Below, in pieces: positions 35,075 through 42,652 of a DNA stretch of 64,000 nt (its first letter is position 1; each line of letters begins with the position of its first letter). A model generated the notes under the pieces. That model was not told where the DNA came from. It was given only the letters and a program-made list of their open reading frames with translations, and did not search any database. The translations under genes and the position numbers were made by a program. The stretch comes from Candidatus Saccharimonadota bacterium. Its GTDB lineage: Bacteria > Patescibacteriota > Saccharimonadia > Saccharimonadales > Saccharimonadaceae. The stretch covers positions 79,629 to 143,628 of the forward strand of contig CAJPQK010000002.1 of NCBI GenBank assembly GCA_905372835.1, written 5' to 3'.

Positions 35075-35245
35075 CGAGAATCCGCTGGGTTTTAACGCGG
35101 ACGGTACCATCTCGATTCCAAAAGAAGTGATTCTTTTAGCTCTTTCTTATGCTATTTACGCAAGCTCACGGCGGGGTCTAATCTCAGGTGCTAAAAACTG
35201 ATTTCTTCCCGCAGGCTTCGCGGTTGATAGCCGCTCATTTTGCGT
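35075..35245 (-). promoter_or_regulatory. T-box riboswitch, isoleucine type, short stem I
   Basis: RNA on the minus strand. Outer helix ACGCAA (35240-35245) with UUGCGU (35158-35163). Inside, a hairpin GCGG-CUAUCAA-CCGC (35220-35234) whose loop shows AUC (Ile codon, 35226-35228). A GCGGG/CCCGC stem and an AAAAGAA/UUCUUUU stem follow. The antiterminator-type element (35075-35114) is textbook: CGAGA/UCUCG, 7-nt bulge UGGUACC, then GUCCGC/GCGGAU. UGGU pairs with tRNA 3' ACCA, so the discriminator must be A; the tRNA-Ile(GAU) at 61716 has A. No strong intrinsic terminator follows; UUCUC near the element can pair with GAGAA beside the ribosome site, so control is probably at translation. Short stem I with the codon in a small loop is the form known from actinobacterial ileS. 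Confidence 0.85.
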
Positions 35246-35281
35246 TGACGCCATCAGAGATATACTCCATTAGACACACGC

Positions 35282-35314
35282 AAAAACGCCCTACTTTCAT
35301 TGTAGCGCGTTTTT
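35282..35314 (-). terminator. terminator downstream of the LiaF-like gene
   Basis: AAAAACGC-GCTAC / GTAG-GGCGTTTTT with a 7-nt loop; ends the unit upstream of the T-box. Confidence 0.8.
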
Positions 35315-35332
35315 ACCAAAATCCCAAGGGAA

Positions 35333-36022
35333 TTATTTAATTTCTAAACCGCCTAGGACGCATTCGCCTTTCAGATAAATTGTCTTTTTAGCAGAAGGCT
35401 TTGGTACAGTTTTATCATCACTGCCGCCGAACACACCACGTACCTCGTTCTTAACAATCACATCATCAGGCAAACTAATAGTAATACCGCCGCAAAAGGT
35501 AAAGACGTCAATGACCGCACCATCCTTGATCTTCGCCTGGCGCAAATCCAACTCTACACCACCGAATATTGCCGTTGCTGAACCACCAGTATACTCACCC
35601 CTCACTCGTGACTCTTCACCATAAAAAATTGCAACTTTCTCATTTTCGCGGTCATCAGCGGTCAATTTTTCTACCCGCTTGCAATTTCCAGATCCAACAC
35701 TAAACACCATCATCAGACCAACAGCAATCAACACCGCCGGCCAGAACAGTTTCCAAATACTAACATCAATGACGCCATACGCATTCAGTCCAATTGACAC
35801 ACCAGCAGCCATCAGGAGCAGCCCCCAGGCCCGCGCTAGCAGCTTCTGGGAGCTTACTATTGTCATCAACCCCGCCAGGACCAGTCCGGCCGCCCAAACG
35901 GTCCCCCAGAACACGTTCCAGCTATCAAACTTGATGATCTCGAGATTCCTCAGTAACAGAACCCCGCCGAGCGCTACAATGGTGATACCAAAAAACGCTC
36001 TGACAAGAAAGTTTTTCTTCAT
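35333..36022 (-). CDS. LiaI/LiaF-like membrane protein
   Basis: A 229-residue protein from the ATG at 36022, 7 nt after a CATAAT box (an ATG 9 nt earlier lies inside that box). About four TM segments in residues 1-110 (DUF5668-like, FFGITIVALGGVLLLRNL), then a cytoplasmic or external beta-helix-like part (SATAIFGGVELDLRQAKI, VFTFCGGITISLPDDV, GECVLGGLEIK) typical of the LiaF C-terminal domain. LiaF proteins restrain envelope-stress kinases; no kinase is in view. Confidence 0.75.
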   Translation of the reverse strand: MKKNFLVRAFFGITIVALGGVLLLRNLEIIKFDSWNVFWGTVWAAGLVLAGLMTIVSSQKLLARAWGLLLMAAGVSIGLNAYGVIDVSIWKLFWPAVLIAVGLMMVFSVGSGNCKRVEKLTADDRENEKVAIFYGEESRVRGEYTGGSATAIFGGVELDLRQAKIKDGAVIDVFTFCGGITISLPDDVIVKNEVRGVFGGSDDKTVPKPSAKKTIYLKGECVLGGLEIK

Positions 36023-36029
36023 ACCTCTC

Positions 36030-36057
36030 ATTATGACATATGGCTACTTTTTGCCAA
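36030..36057 (-). promoter_or_regulatory. promoter, LiaF-like gene (leaderless)
   Basis: TTGGCA (36052-36057), 16 nt, CATAAT (36030-36035). Confidence 0.55.
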
Positions 36058-36105
36058 AGTAAATCACCTTCTTTTGCTACTATTTACCAGAATGTGAAGA
36101 CATGA

Positions 36106-36714
36106 CTAGAATAACTGATCACCAAACTTAGCAATTATTGCCATCACCGTGAGGACCACCAAGACCGCTGCAAACAACGCATCATACCCACGGTTAACGA
36201 ATTTGCCCAGGATCTCGCCAGGTATATTCTTGGCCAAAACATTGTACCGCGTCATGCCAAAGAAAATTAAAATCATGCCAAGATCCAACGTTAGACACCA
36301 CGGGCAAAGCGCACCAATCACCAAATAGCTCATGCCAAACATCCACAGAGCAAAGAGAAGCCCCGCAATCACCCCGACTTGCGCGCATTGCATAAACCAT
36401 TTCGGAAACTTTGTCCCTGCCAACAGGGCAACGGCGATGGTAATCATCACCGGCAAGGTCGCCAGGCCAATAAAGCTGTTCGGAAAGCCCAAAATCGCTG
36501 CAGACCAATGGTTGGCAACCGCCGAACAACTCAGCGCTGAGTTTAAGTCACAACTAAGAACCGCTTCTGAGTTTTTGGCTAATATTAAAGATTCGATTGA
36601 CAAAGCCAGTGATGCCAATAATCCTAATGCGCTTCCGACCAACAACGCCAGTGCCGACAGATGTCGCCGCTTCAAGTCCTCATGAAATAACCACTCTCGC
36701 ACTTTCTTAAACAT
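36106..36714 (-). CDS. vitamin K epoxide reductase family (VKOR) protein
   Basis: A 202-residue protein with five hydrophobic segments. Redox cysteines: the loop pair in SCDLNSALSCS (Cys55 and Cys63) and the active-site CPWC near residue 140. Bacterial VKORs take the place of DsbB and recharge a DsbA-like oxidase so that exported proteins form disulfides. It overlaps the thioredoxin-like gene by 8 bp. That neighbour lacks a CxxC, so the DsbA partner must be elsewhere. Confidence 0.88.
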   Translation of the reverse strand: MFKKVREWLFHEDLKRRHLSALALLVGSALGLLASLALSIESLILAKNSEAVLSCDLNSALSCSAVANHWSAAILGFPNSFIGLATLPVMITIAVALLAGTKFPKWFMQCAQVGVIAGLLFALWMFGMSYLVIGALCPWCLTLDLGMILIFFGMTRYNVLAKNIPGEILGKFVNRGYDALFAAVLVVLTVMAIIAKFGDQLF

Positions 36715-36964
36715 AAAAACTTACCTCGCTAATTGTCGGTAGCGGAGTTCCCCGCCACATATTTTGTAATTGGCCACCATCACTTAACGCAATGATCGTC
36801 GGATATTCCACAATGTCATATGTCCTACAGAAATCACTGCCAGCCACCGAGTCCGGATTGATTTCCTCCAGATCATGCCCTGTCTGATTTTTGAAATCCC
36901 TGAGATAATCAAACACTGTGCGAGCGTGGTCGCTCTCTGTTTTGTACACAACAACAACGCGCAT
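36707..36964 (-). CDS. thioredoxin-fold protein without CxxC
   Basis: 85 residues. The pattern VVVYKTESDHARTVFDYL ... YDIVEYPTIIALSDGGQLQNMW has the thioredoxin beta-alpha-beta and the cis-Pro (EYPT), but the usual CxxC place reads ESDH. One Cys remains (Cys46 in SDFCRTY). It may be a chaperone-like or binding module. In the ftsA-ftsZ-nrdR-VKOR operon, 2 bp after nrdR. Confidence 0.7.
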   Translation of the reverse strand: MRVVVVYKTESDHARTVFDYLRDFKNQTGHDLEEINPDSVAGSDFCRTYDIVEYPTIIALSDGGQLQNMWRGTPLPTISEVSFYV

Positions 36965-36965
36965 G

Positions 36966-37415
36966 CTAATCCCTTTTCTCTCGTTGCTGAGCTAAAATTT
37001 TCTCAAATTCGTCCAATGTCTTGAAGTCATAATACACGCTGGCAAATCGAACATACGCCACCTCATTACGATCAGCCAAAGCGTCCAAAACCGCATCACC
37101 AATCTGCTTTGATGGCACTTCAGATTCTCCCAGTGCATACAACGCGTCTTCAACGGCGCTGACAATTTGCTCAACCTCTTCTTCTGACTTGAAAAACTTA
37201 CCAACTGATTGATGTACCGCTGAAGACAACTTAAACCGGTCAAACAGTTCGCGGCGTCCGCTCTTTTTGAGTACTGCTAAGTTTGGTTTTTCAATCCGCT
37301 CGTACGTCGTAAATCTCCTACCATCAGCCGTTTCTCTGCGGCGGCGAATTGCCATACCGCCAGCAACTTCACGCGACTCAAGCACCCGACTATCACCAAT
37401 ATTTACTGCTCCCAT
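36966..37415 (-). CDS. nrdR: NrdR-like ATP-cone regulator lacking its zinc ribbon
   Basis: 149 residues. The centre is clearly NrdR: MAIRRRRETADGRRFTTYERIE, then an ATP cone (about 45-135; LKKSGRRELFDRFKL, VSAVEDALYALGESEV). NrdR usually begins with four zinc cysteines (CPxC ... CxxC). Here all four are gone (MGAVNIGDSRVLESRE..., RRETADG), and an in-frame stop 2 codons upstream rules out a missed N-terminus. It may sense ATP/dATP but DNA binding is doubtful. GGGAG for its start overlaps the end of ftsZ. Confidence 0.8.
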   Translation of the reverse strand: MGAVNIGDSRVLESREVAGGMAIRRRRETADGRRFTTYERIEKPNLAVLKKSGRRELFDRFKLSSAVHQSVGKFFKSEEEVEQIVSAVEDALYALGESEVPSKQIGDAVLDALADRNEVAYVRFASVYYDFKTLDEFEKILAQQREKRD

Positions 37416-37418
37416 AGA

Positions 37419-38609
37419 CTACTCCCTGTTCTTCTTGCGACGGCGTAAGAATGCTGGGGTGTCGTCTTCGTCGTCATCCTCATCTTCTGGTGGATTATCC
37501 CAAATATTCGTGTCATCCTCAGCAGCAAAATGTTCAGCAGCCTCTTTGTGCTCTAACTCCATGTCGATATTTTGTACCATTTCTTCGTCCAGATTGTCAG
37601 AATTGGTCTCGACTGGGCTCACATCAAGCGTTACGTCCCTGTCGTGGAAGGTCTCGCCGTCAAATCCTGTAGCGATGACCGTGATCACCAAGTCATCTTC
37701 CATCTCTGGCTTCAACGTCGCACCAAAGATGATGTTTGCATTTGGAGATACCGCACTGGTGATGATTTCAGCTGCCTCCTGAATCTCTGCCATGCTCATA
37801 TCATAGCCACCAGTAACGTTGAACAACACACCCTTAGCGCCATCAATCGACACTTCAATCAACGGCGACTCAATTGCCTGTTGGGCTGCCTGAGCTGCTC
37901 GATTCTCACCGCTCGCCCGACCAATACCCATCAAGGCTGAGCCAGCATTGCTCATGATAGCCTTCACGTCAGCAAAGTCCAAGTTAATCAATCCGTGCTC
38001 GGTGATCAATTCAGAGATGCCCTGCACACCCTGACGCAATACATCGTCAGCAATTTTGAAGGTTTCCAATAGCGGAGTGCGTCGATCGATAGTCTGCAAC
38101 AAGCGATCATTTGGAATAGTAATCAACGTATCAACTTGTCGACCCAGGTGAGTAATTGCCCAATCAGCATTCACTCGGCGTTTTTCACCTTCAAAGCTAA
38201 ATGGTCGCGTGGCAACACCAACCACTAAAATGCCCAACTCACGAGCAATCTCGGCAACCACGTACCCAGCACCAGAGCCCGTTCCGCCACCGGCACCAAT
38301 CGTCACAAACACCATGTCGGCGCCTTCAAGCGCAGCACGAATCTCTTCACGTGACTCATTAGCGGCCGCCTCACCAACCGCTGGGTCAGCACCAGCACCA
38401 AGACCGTTTGTCGTGGAATGTCCCAAATGGATTTTGACGTCAGCTTTTGAGTTATGCAACGCTTGTGCGTCGGTATTCATAGCGATGAACTGCACACCGT
38501 TGAGGCCAGCGTCTTTCATGCGGTTGACTGCTGAACCACCAGCGCCACCAACACCAACAACTTTGATGCTAGCAAATGTCTGAACTTCGCTTGGTTGTAT
38601 CTGTGGCAT
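37419..38609 (-). CDS. ftsZ: cell division protein FtsZ
   Basis: A 396-residue tubulin homologue. GTP loop GAGGGTGSGAGYV near residue 105, T7 synergy loop (NLDFADVKAIM) near 210, and a C-terminal anchor peptide DDTPAFLRRRKKNRE. It forms the division ring. GGGGAG precedes the start. It follows ftsA by 61 bp; a possible second promoter with TATACT lies in that gap. Confidence 0.96.
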   Translation of the reverse strand: MPQIQPSEVQTFASIKVVGVGGAGGSAVNRMKDAGLNGVQFIAMNTDAQALHNSKADVKIHLGHSTTNGLGAGADPAVGEAAANESREEIRAALEGADMVFVTIGAGGGTGSGAGYVVAEIARELGILVVGVATRPFSFEGEKRRVNADWAITHLGRQVDTLITIPNDRLLQTIDRRTPLLETFKIADDVLRQGVQGISELITEHGLINLDFADVKAIMSNAGSALMGIGRASGENRAAQAAQQAIESPLIEVSIDGAKGVLFNVTGGYDMSMAEIQEAAEIITSAVSPNANIIFGATLKPEMEDDLVITVIATGFDGETFHDRDVTLDVSPVETNSDNLDEEMVQNIDMELEHKEAAEHFAAEDDTNIWDNPPEDEDDDEDDTPAFLRRRKKNRE

Positions 38610-38670
38610 TATTGTATCTCCCCTCTAATCTCTATCCAGTATATCATCTTTGACCTTGGAGTGGTCATAT

Positions 38671-39900
38671 TTATTTGAATTTTGCGAACAACCCACCTAA
38701 GAATCCGCCAGCCTTTTGGGCAACTTTATTAGCTTTTTTACCATGAGTTCCTTCAGAGCGGGACGGATTGGTGGACATTGCCAACATTAGTCCTATAGCC
38801 GCTGCATACTCTGGATCTTTGATATCATCAGTCATGCCAGCATAATCCTGCGGTTTACCGATTTTCACTGCCAGCCCAATCTGTTCTTTGGCAAATTCAG
38901 CCAAGCCCTTGACTTTAGCGCCACCGCCAACCAACACGGCTCCGCTCGGCATTTTACTGATACCGCCTGCCTTTTTCAGCTCCTTGGCAACCAGCTCAAA
39001 AATCTCTTCATAACGCGCTTCGACAATTTCTGCAACTTCTGCCCGGTGAAAAACCTGCGTTTCCTTCTCATGCTTAATGTCGACCACGCCCGTAGTCTCG
39101 CCATTCAATTCACCATGCTGTAACTTAACCTTTTCGGCAATCTCCAAATCAACTTTAAGACCAATCGCCAAATCATTGGTGACATTTTGTGAGCCCATCG
39201 GAACAACCGAAAGATGTTGCAAATCACCTTCCTCAAACACCGCCACTCCTGTCGTGGAAGCCCCGATGTCGATCACGGCCACACCATTTTCCATCTGAGA
39301 TTCATTCAATACTGCTTGAGCGCTCGCCAATACCGTTGGAACTATTCTGACAGCATCAATATTGGACATCTCCGCTAACTTGTGCAAATTCCCCAAGTGT
39401 GGCACCAATCCAGAGACAACGTTGGCCCGTAGCTCCAACCTCGTCCCAGTCATACCGATGGGGTTTTTGATATTATCTTGCCCGTCCAATCGATATTCAT
39501 ACGGAACCACTTCCAAAATCTCACGATTTGCAGGAACTTTTCCAACTGTCGCTACATTCTCCAGACGCGCTACGTCGTCTTCCGTCACTTCACTACTGCT
39601 TGCATTAACAGCAACCATACCGTCTACTTTAGTACTAATGATGTGTACGCCATTAGTGCCCAAAGCAGCTTGATTCACTCGATGTCCGCTCATTCGCTCT
39701 GCAGCGTCAAGCGCCGTATCAATCGCTGCTGCTGGCCCATTCAAGTGTGTAATCACACCTTTACGCATCCCGCTATTGGGAGCCTGCCCCACACCAATAA
39801 TTCTCGGCACGCCCGTTGTCTCGTCGATATGCCCGATAACACATCGCACTTTTTTCGTGCCGATATCAATTCCTACCGCATAATGAGATTGTTCTTGCAT
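38671..39900 (-). CDS. ftsA: cell division protein FtsA
   Basis: A 409-residue actin-like ATPase. Phosphate 1 motif VGIDIGTKKVRCVIG at 9-23, 1C domain near 85-165, phosphate 2 VAVIDIGASTTGVAVF near 205-220, adenosine motif VLVGGGAKVKGLAEFA near 330. Ends in an amphipathic tail GGFLGGLFAKFK that ties FtsZ to the membrane. Leaderless start, 8 nt after TATACT. Confidence 0.94.
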   Translation of the reverse strand: MQEQSHYAVGIDIGTKKVRCVIGHIDETTGVPRIIGVGQAPNSGMRKGVITHLNGPAAAIDTALDAAERMSGHRVNQAALGTNGVHIISTKVDGMVAVNASSSEVTEDDVARLENVATVGKVPANREILEVVPYEYRLDGQDNIKNPIGMTGTRLELRANVVSGLVPHLGNLHKLAEMSNIDAVRIVPTVLASAQAVLNESQMENGVAVIDIGASTTGVAVFEEGDLQHLSVVPMGSQNVTNDLAIGLKVDLEIAEKVKLQHGELNGETTGVVDIKHEKETQVFHRAEVAEIVEARYEEIFELVAKELKKAGGISKMPSGAVLVGGGAKVKGLAEFAKEQIGLAVKIGKPQDYAGMTDDIKDPEYAAAIGLMLAMSTNPSRSEGTHGKKANKVAQKAGGFLGGLFAKFK

Positions 39901-39908
39901 ATGCTTAC

Positions 39909-39938
39909 AGTATATAGGAATATGGGGTCATTTTGCAA
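39909..39938 (-). promoter_or_regulatory. promoter, ftsA-ftsZ operon (leaderless)
   Basis: TTGCAA (39933-39938), 18 nt, TATACT (39909-39914). Confidence 0.7.
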
Positions 39939-39959
39939 GCTGTCAAAAAAGCATAAGCA

Positions 39960-39968
39960 TGGTACACT
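39960..39968 (+). promoter_or_regulatory. extended -10 promoter, pilin gene (leaderless)
   Basis: TG-G-TACACT, 6 nt before the ATG at 39975. Confidence 0.6.
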
Positions 39969-39974
39969 AGACAC

Positions 39975-40595
39975 ATGAAACGTAGTACTTTTTCTCATAA
40001 ACCTGGCTTTACCTTAATTGAGATGATCATTATCATTTCCACAATCGCCATTCTCTCAGCAATTAGCATCGTCGCTTATCAGTACGTTAGACAAGACGCT
40101 TATGACGCAAAAGCCAAAACCGCGCTACAACAGGTCGAAACAGGGTTTAAGTCTTACATAACCGCGGGCAATAAAGTACCAATGCGTTACTATAGCCCGT
40201 ATGGTTTTTATGCTGACCCGGGAGGTGGATCAATAGAACAAGGCATCCCGGTCAATCATGGGGGCGGTATAGGTAGAGCCCTAGTCAATGCTGGATTTTT
40301 GTCGAGTAATTTACTGGACAGCCTCAAGAGTGGTCCCCAGAAAAATACCGCGTTAAAGAACAGCATTGCTTTTGCACAATGTGGTAAAAATAAGGTATTT
40401 TTCTACATTGAAGTATACCGAAAAGGTATGACGCAAGCAGAGCTCTGGAATAAGGTTCACTCATTAGAGTGTGAAAGGAAGACTAAGGACGACTGGTATG
40501 CAGAACATGGTTTAAGCCCTTCACTCAGTACGGTTACGACTGGTACAGTCAACGGTCCAGCACGTTACATACTAGCAGAGATTGATCTCACCTAA
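39975..40595 (+). CDS. type IV pilin-like prepilin
   Basis: A 206-residue prepilin. Leader MKRSTFSHKPG then FTLIEMIIIISTIAILSAIS: prepilin peptidase cuts after Gly11; Glu at mature position 5 is present. The rest is a soluble globular head with two Cys (CGKNK, LECERK) that may pair. Type IV pili are known in Saccharibacteria and link to host contact and twitching. No other pilus gene is in the window. Leaderless; divergent from ftsA. Confidence 0.85.
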   Translation: MKRSTFSHKPGFTLIEMIIIISTIAILSAISIVAYQYVRQDAYDAKAKTALQQVETGFKSYITAGNKVPMRYYSPYGFYADPGGGSIEQGIPVNHGGGIGRALVNAGFLSSNLLDSLKSGPQKNTALKNSIAFAQCGKNKVFFYIEVYRKGMTQAELWNKVHSLECERKTKDDWYAEHGLSPSLSTVTTGTVNGPARYILAEIDLT

Positions 40596-40599
40596 ATCT

Positions 40600-41367
40600 C
40601 TACAGTTTCGTTAAAATCTCTGCACCCGTCTCAGTAATCAATACAGTGTGCTCAAAATGCGCGCCCAAACTGCCGTCTTTCATGCTAATCGTCCAGCCGT
40701 CATCCTCGGTAACAATTTTCTCACCACCAAGGCTCGCCATTGGTTCGATGGCAATTGTATCGCCAGCGTGCAGCACTGGACCAGTCCCGCGCTGACCATG
40801 GTTTGGAATCTCTGGACTCATGTGCATTTCCAGTCCCACGCCGTGACCAACCAACTCACGAATAATACCCAATTTAGCCTTCTTCAACACCGCTTCTATT
40901 GCCGCTGAAATATCACCGACACGCGTTCCCTCGCCAGAAATCGCATCAATTCCGGTATATAAACTCTGCTCCGTTGCGTGCAATAAATGCTTTTTGGCGC
41001 CGCGTGGTTCTTCATCAACCACCATAGTAAAGGCACTGTCGGTTTTCATACCACAGTAGCCGATCACCAAGTCAAAACTCACCACGTCACCCTTCTCAAA
41101 CACATAGTCTGTCGGAAACGAGTGCACCAATTGCTCATTAGTCGACACGCAAATCACCCCTGGAAATTTCACCTCATCCGTCAAATACGTCGCTTCCGCA
41201 CCAAAATCCTTGATACGTCCAGCCACAAAGTCATTGGCGTCCAGCTCGCTCATACCAGCCGTTACCTTCCGGCGCAACTCGTCATAAATCGTTGCCAACA
41301 TCCGCCCACATTCGCGCATATCTTTCATTTGCTGTGGCGTTTTTTCGCCAGTGATCAATTGACTCAT
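40600..41367 (-). CDS. map: methionine aminopeptidase, type I
   Basis: A 255-residue MetAP: metal ligands in the TDSAFTMVVDEE region (Asp; the first of two usually conserved), GHGVGLEMHMSPEIPNHG (His) and IAIEPMAS (Glu) are visible. It trims initiator Met after deformylation. The start overlaps adk by 4 bp (ATGA). Last gene of the rpsU-yqeY-adk-map unit. Confidence 0.93.
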   Translation of the reverse strand: MSQLITGEKTPQQMKDMRECGRMLATIYDELRRKVTAGMSELDANDFVAGRIKDFGAEATYLTDEVKFPGVICVSTNEQLVHSFPTDYVFEKGDVVSFDLVIGYCGMKTDSAFTMVVDEEPRGAKKHLLHATEQSLYTGIDAISGEGTRVGDISAAIEAVLKKAKLGIIRELVGHGVGLEMHMSPEIPNHGQRGTGPVLHAGDTIAIEPMASLGGEKIVTEDDGWTISMKDGSLGAHFEHTVLITETGAEILTKL

Positions 41368-41921
41368 TTGGCACCCTCAACAATTCCGCGACTAACCAGT
41401 TCTTTTTCAATCTCATCATGAACTTGCCCTACCGTACCCACGCCGCTCATATGGATGATTGGGATATTATTGTCATTCAGATAGTCCAAAATTGGGTAAA
41501 TTTCACTCCGGTAAATACTAAGGCGCTTATCAATCGCCTCTGGTGTGTCATCAACACGACCACGCACCCGCAAACGTTCCAAAATCTCATCTCGTGGCAC
41601 TTCCAGCACGATCACCAATTTAACGTCCTGACCGTGATGCGGCCGCGACTCGACCAGCCACTTGGCCTGCTCCAACTGACGTGGATAGCCGTCCAAAATG
41701 ACACCGTTGATATCCTTGGCTTTATTCAAAGCCTCACCCATCAAACCATTGATAATCTCCACCGACACCAATTCACCAGATTGCATACGATGAATCAATT
41801 CACCATCGTGCGTGTCGCGCAGCAACTGCCCCGCGCTCAGCCAACGCCAACCATGACGCGCTGCCAAAATCTGCCCCTGCACACTCTTACCAGCACCAGC
41901 CGGTCCAAAAAAGATAATCAT
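41364..41921 (-). CDS. adk: adenylate kinase
   Basis: A 185-residue Adk. Walker A GPAGAGKSVQ near residue 5; DGYPRQLEQAKW and the LID hinge RVRGRVDDTPEAIDKRL near 130. It is the short type without the zinc LID (usual long form about 215). Balances AMP, ADP and ATP. Eight bp after yqeY. Confidence 0.93.
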   Translation of the reverse strand: MIIFFGPAGAGKSVQGQILAARHGWRWLSAGQLLRDTHDGELIHRMQSGELVSVEIINGLMGEALNKAKDINGVILDGYPRQLEQAKWLVESRPHHGQDVKLVIVLEVPRDEILERLRVRGRVDDTPEAIDKRLSIYRSEIYPILDYLNDNNIPIIHMSGVGTVGQVHDEIEKELVSRGIVEGAK

Positions 41922-41929
41922 GTTCCCTC

Positions 41930-42388
41930 CTATTTTGTCAGTTTTTCTTTAACAATCTTTGCAACTAAAGCACCGTCAGCAGCATTGCCAACCTTCTGTT
42001 TCACTGCGCCGATAACCTGTCCCATCTTTTGCATGGAAACGTCATTCATATTTGTTATGACGTCTTCAACAATCGTCACAACTTCTGCTTCGCTCAACTG
42101 TTCTGGTAAAAATTCTCGCAAAATTTCTGCCTCTTGCTCCTCAGGCTCCGCCAATTCCGCGCGACCATTACTGCGGTAAAGTTCCGCACTCTCAACGCGT
42201 TTTTTCACTTCACGAGCCAGAACTTTCTCAACTTCGGCGTCATTCAAGCCCTCGTCACGCTTACCTAGTGACACTTCCTCATTCAAAATTGCTGCCTTGA
42301 CATTACGCAACACATCCCCACGAAAACGATTGCCGCCCAAAAGAGCGGCTTTCATTTCATCAGTGATGCGCGCTTTTAGCGCTGACAT
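41930..42388 (-). CDS. GatB/YqeY domain protein
   Basis: A 152-residue YqeY family protein: MSALKARITDEMKAALLGGN... helical N-terminal part and a C-terminal GatB/YqeY tail (LPEQLSEAEVVTIVEDVI). Its relatives resemble the tRNA-binding tail of GatB; function is not firmly known. It overlaps rpsU by 1 nt, a frequent rpsU-yqeY pairing. Confidence 0.9.
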   Translation of the reverse strand: MSALKARITDEMKAALLGGNRFRGDVLRNVKAAILNEEVSLGKRDEGLNDAEVEKVLAREVKKRVESAELYRSNGRAELAEPEEQEAEILREFLPEQLSEAEVVTIVEDVITNMNDVSMQKMGQVIGAVKQKVGNAADGALVAKIVKEKLTK

Positions 42389-42603
42389 TAACGCACTCCC
42401 AGGCGCATTTTTGCCGTTTTTTCAGCCCGGCGTTCACGACGAACGATTGCCTTTTTACGGCGCTCGGCCTTTGAAATTGGTTTCTCAAAGCGCATAACAT
42501 TTTTAGCTCGAGCCAAAACACCGCTTTGCAAAACCTTACGGTTGAAACGACGAATGATGTTTTCGTTCGCTTCCTTCTGATCTTTACGTGTTACTTGTAC
42601 CAT
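42388..42603 (-). CDS. rpsU: 30S ribosomal protein S21
   Basis: 71 residues from the ATG at 42603, giving MVQVTRKDQKEANENIIRRFN; upstream in-frame codons lie within the promoter. Basic C-terminal helix (RRERRAEKTAKMRLGVR) as usual. Leader about 2-3 nt, although GGAAG lies in the 9 nt after the -10. Confidence 0.92.
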   Translation of the reverse strand: MVQVTRKDQKEANENIIRRFNRKVLQSGVLARAKNVMRFEKPISKAERRKKAIVRRERRAEKTAKMRLGVR

Positions 42604-42612
42604 ACTTCCTGC

Positions 42613-42641
42613 ATTATAACAGATGAGGAAATATTTGACAA
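42613..42641 (-). promoter_or_regulatory. promoter, rpsU-yqeY-adk-map (leaderless)
   Basis: TTGTCA (42636-42641), 17 nt, TATAAT (42613-42618), 9 nt to the ATG. It lies inside the 3' end of recJ. Confidence 0.75.
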
Positions 42642-42652
42642 ATCCAATACAG

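Noticed and set aside
35036..35332. Possible tmRNA or other structured RNA
   Set aside because: No tRNA-like ends or tag frame; specifier loop, UGGUACC bulge and A1/A2 helices fit a T-box instead.
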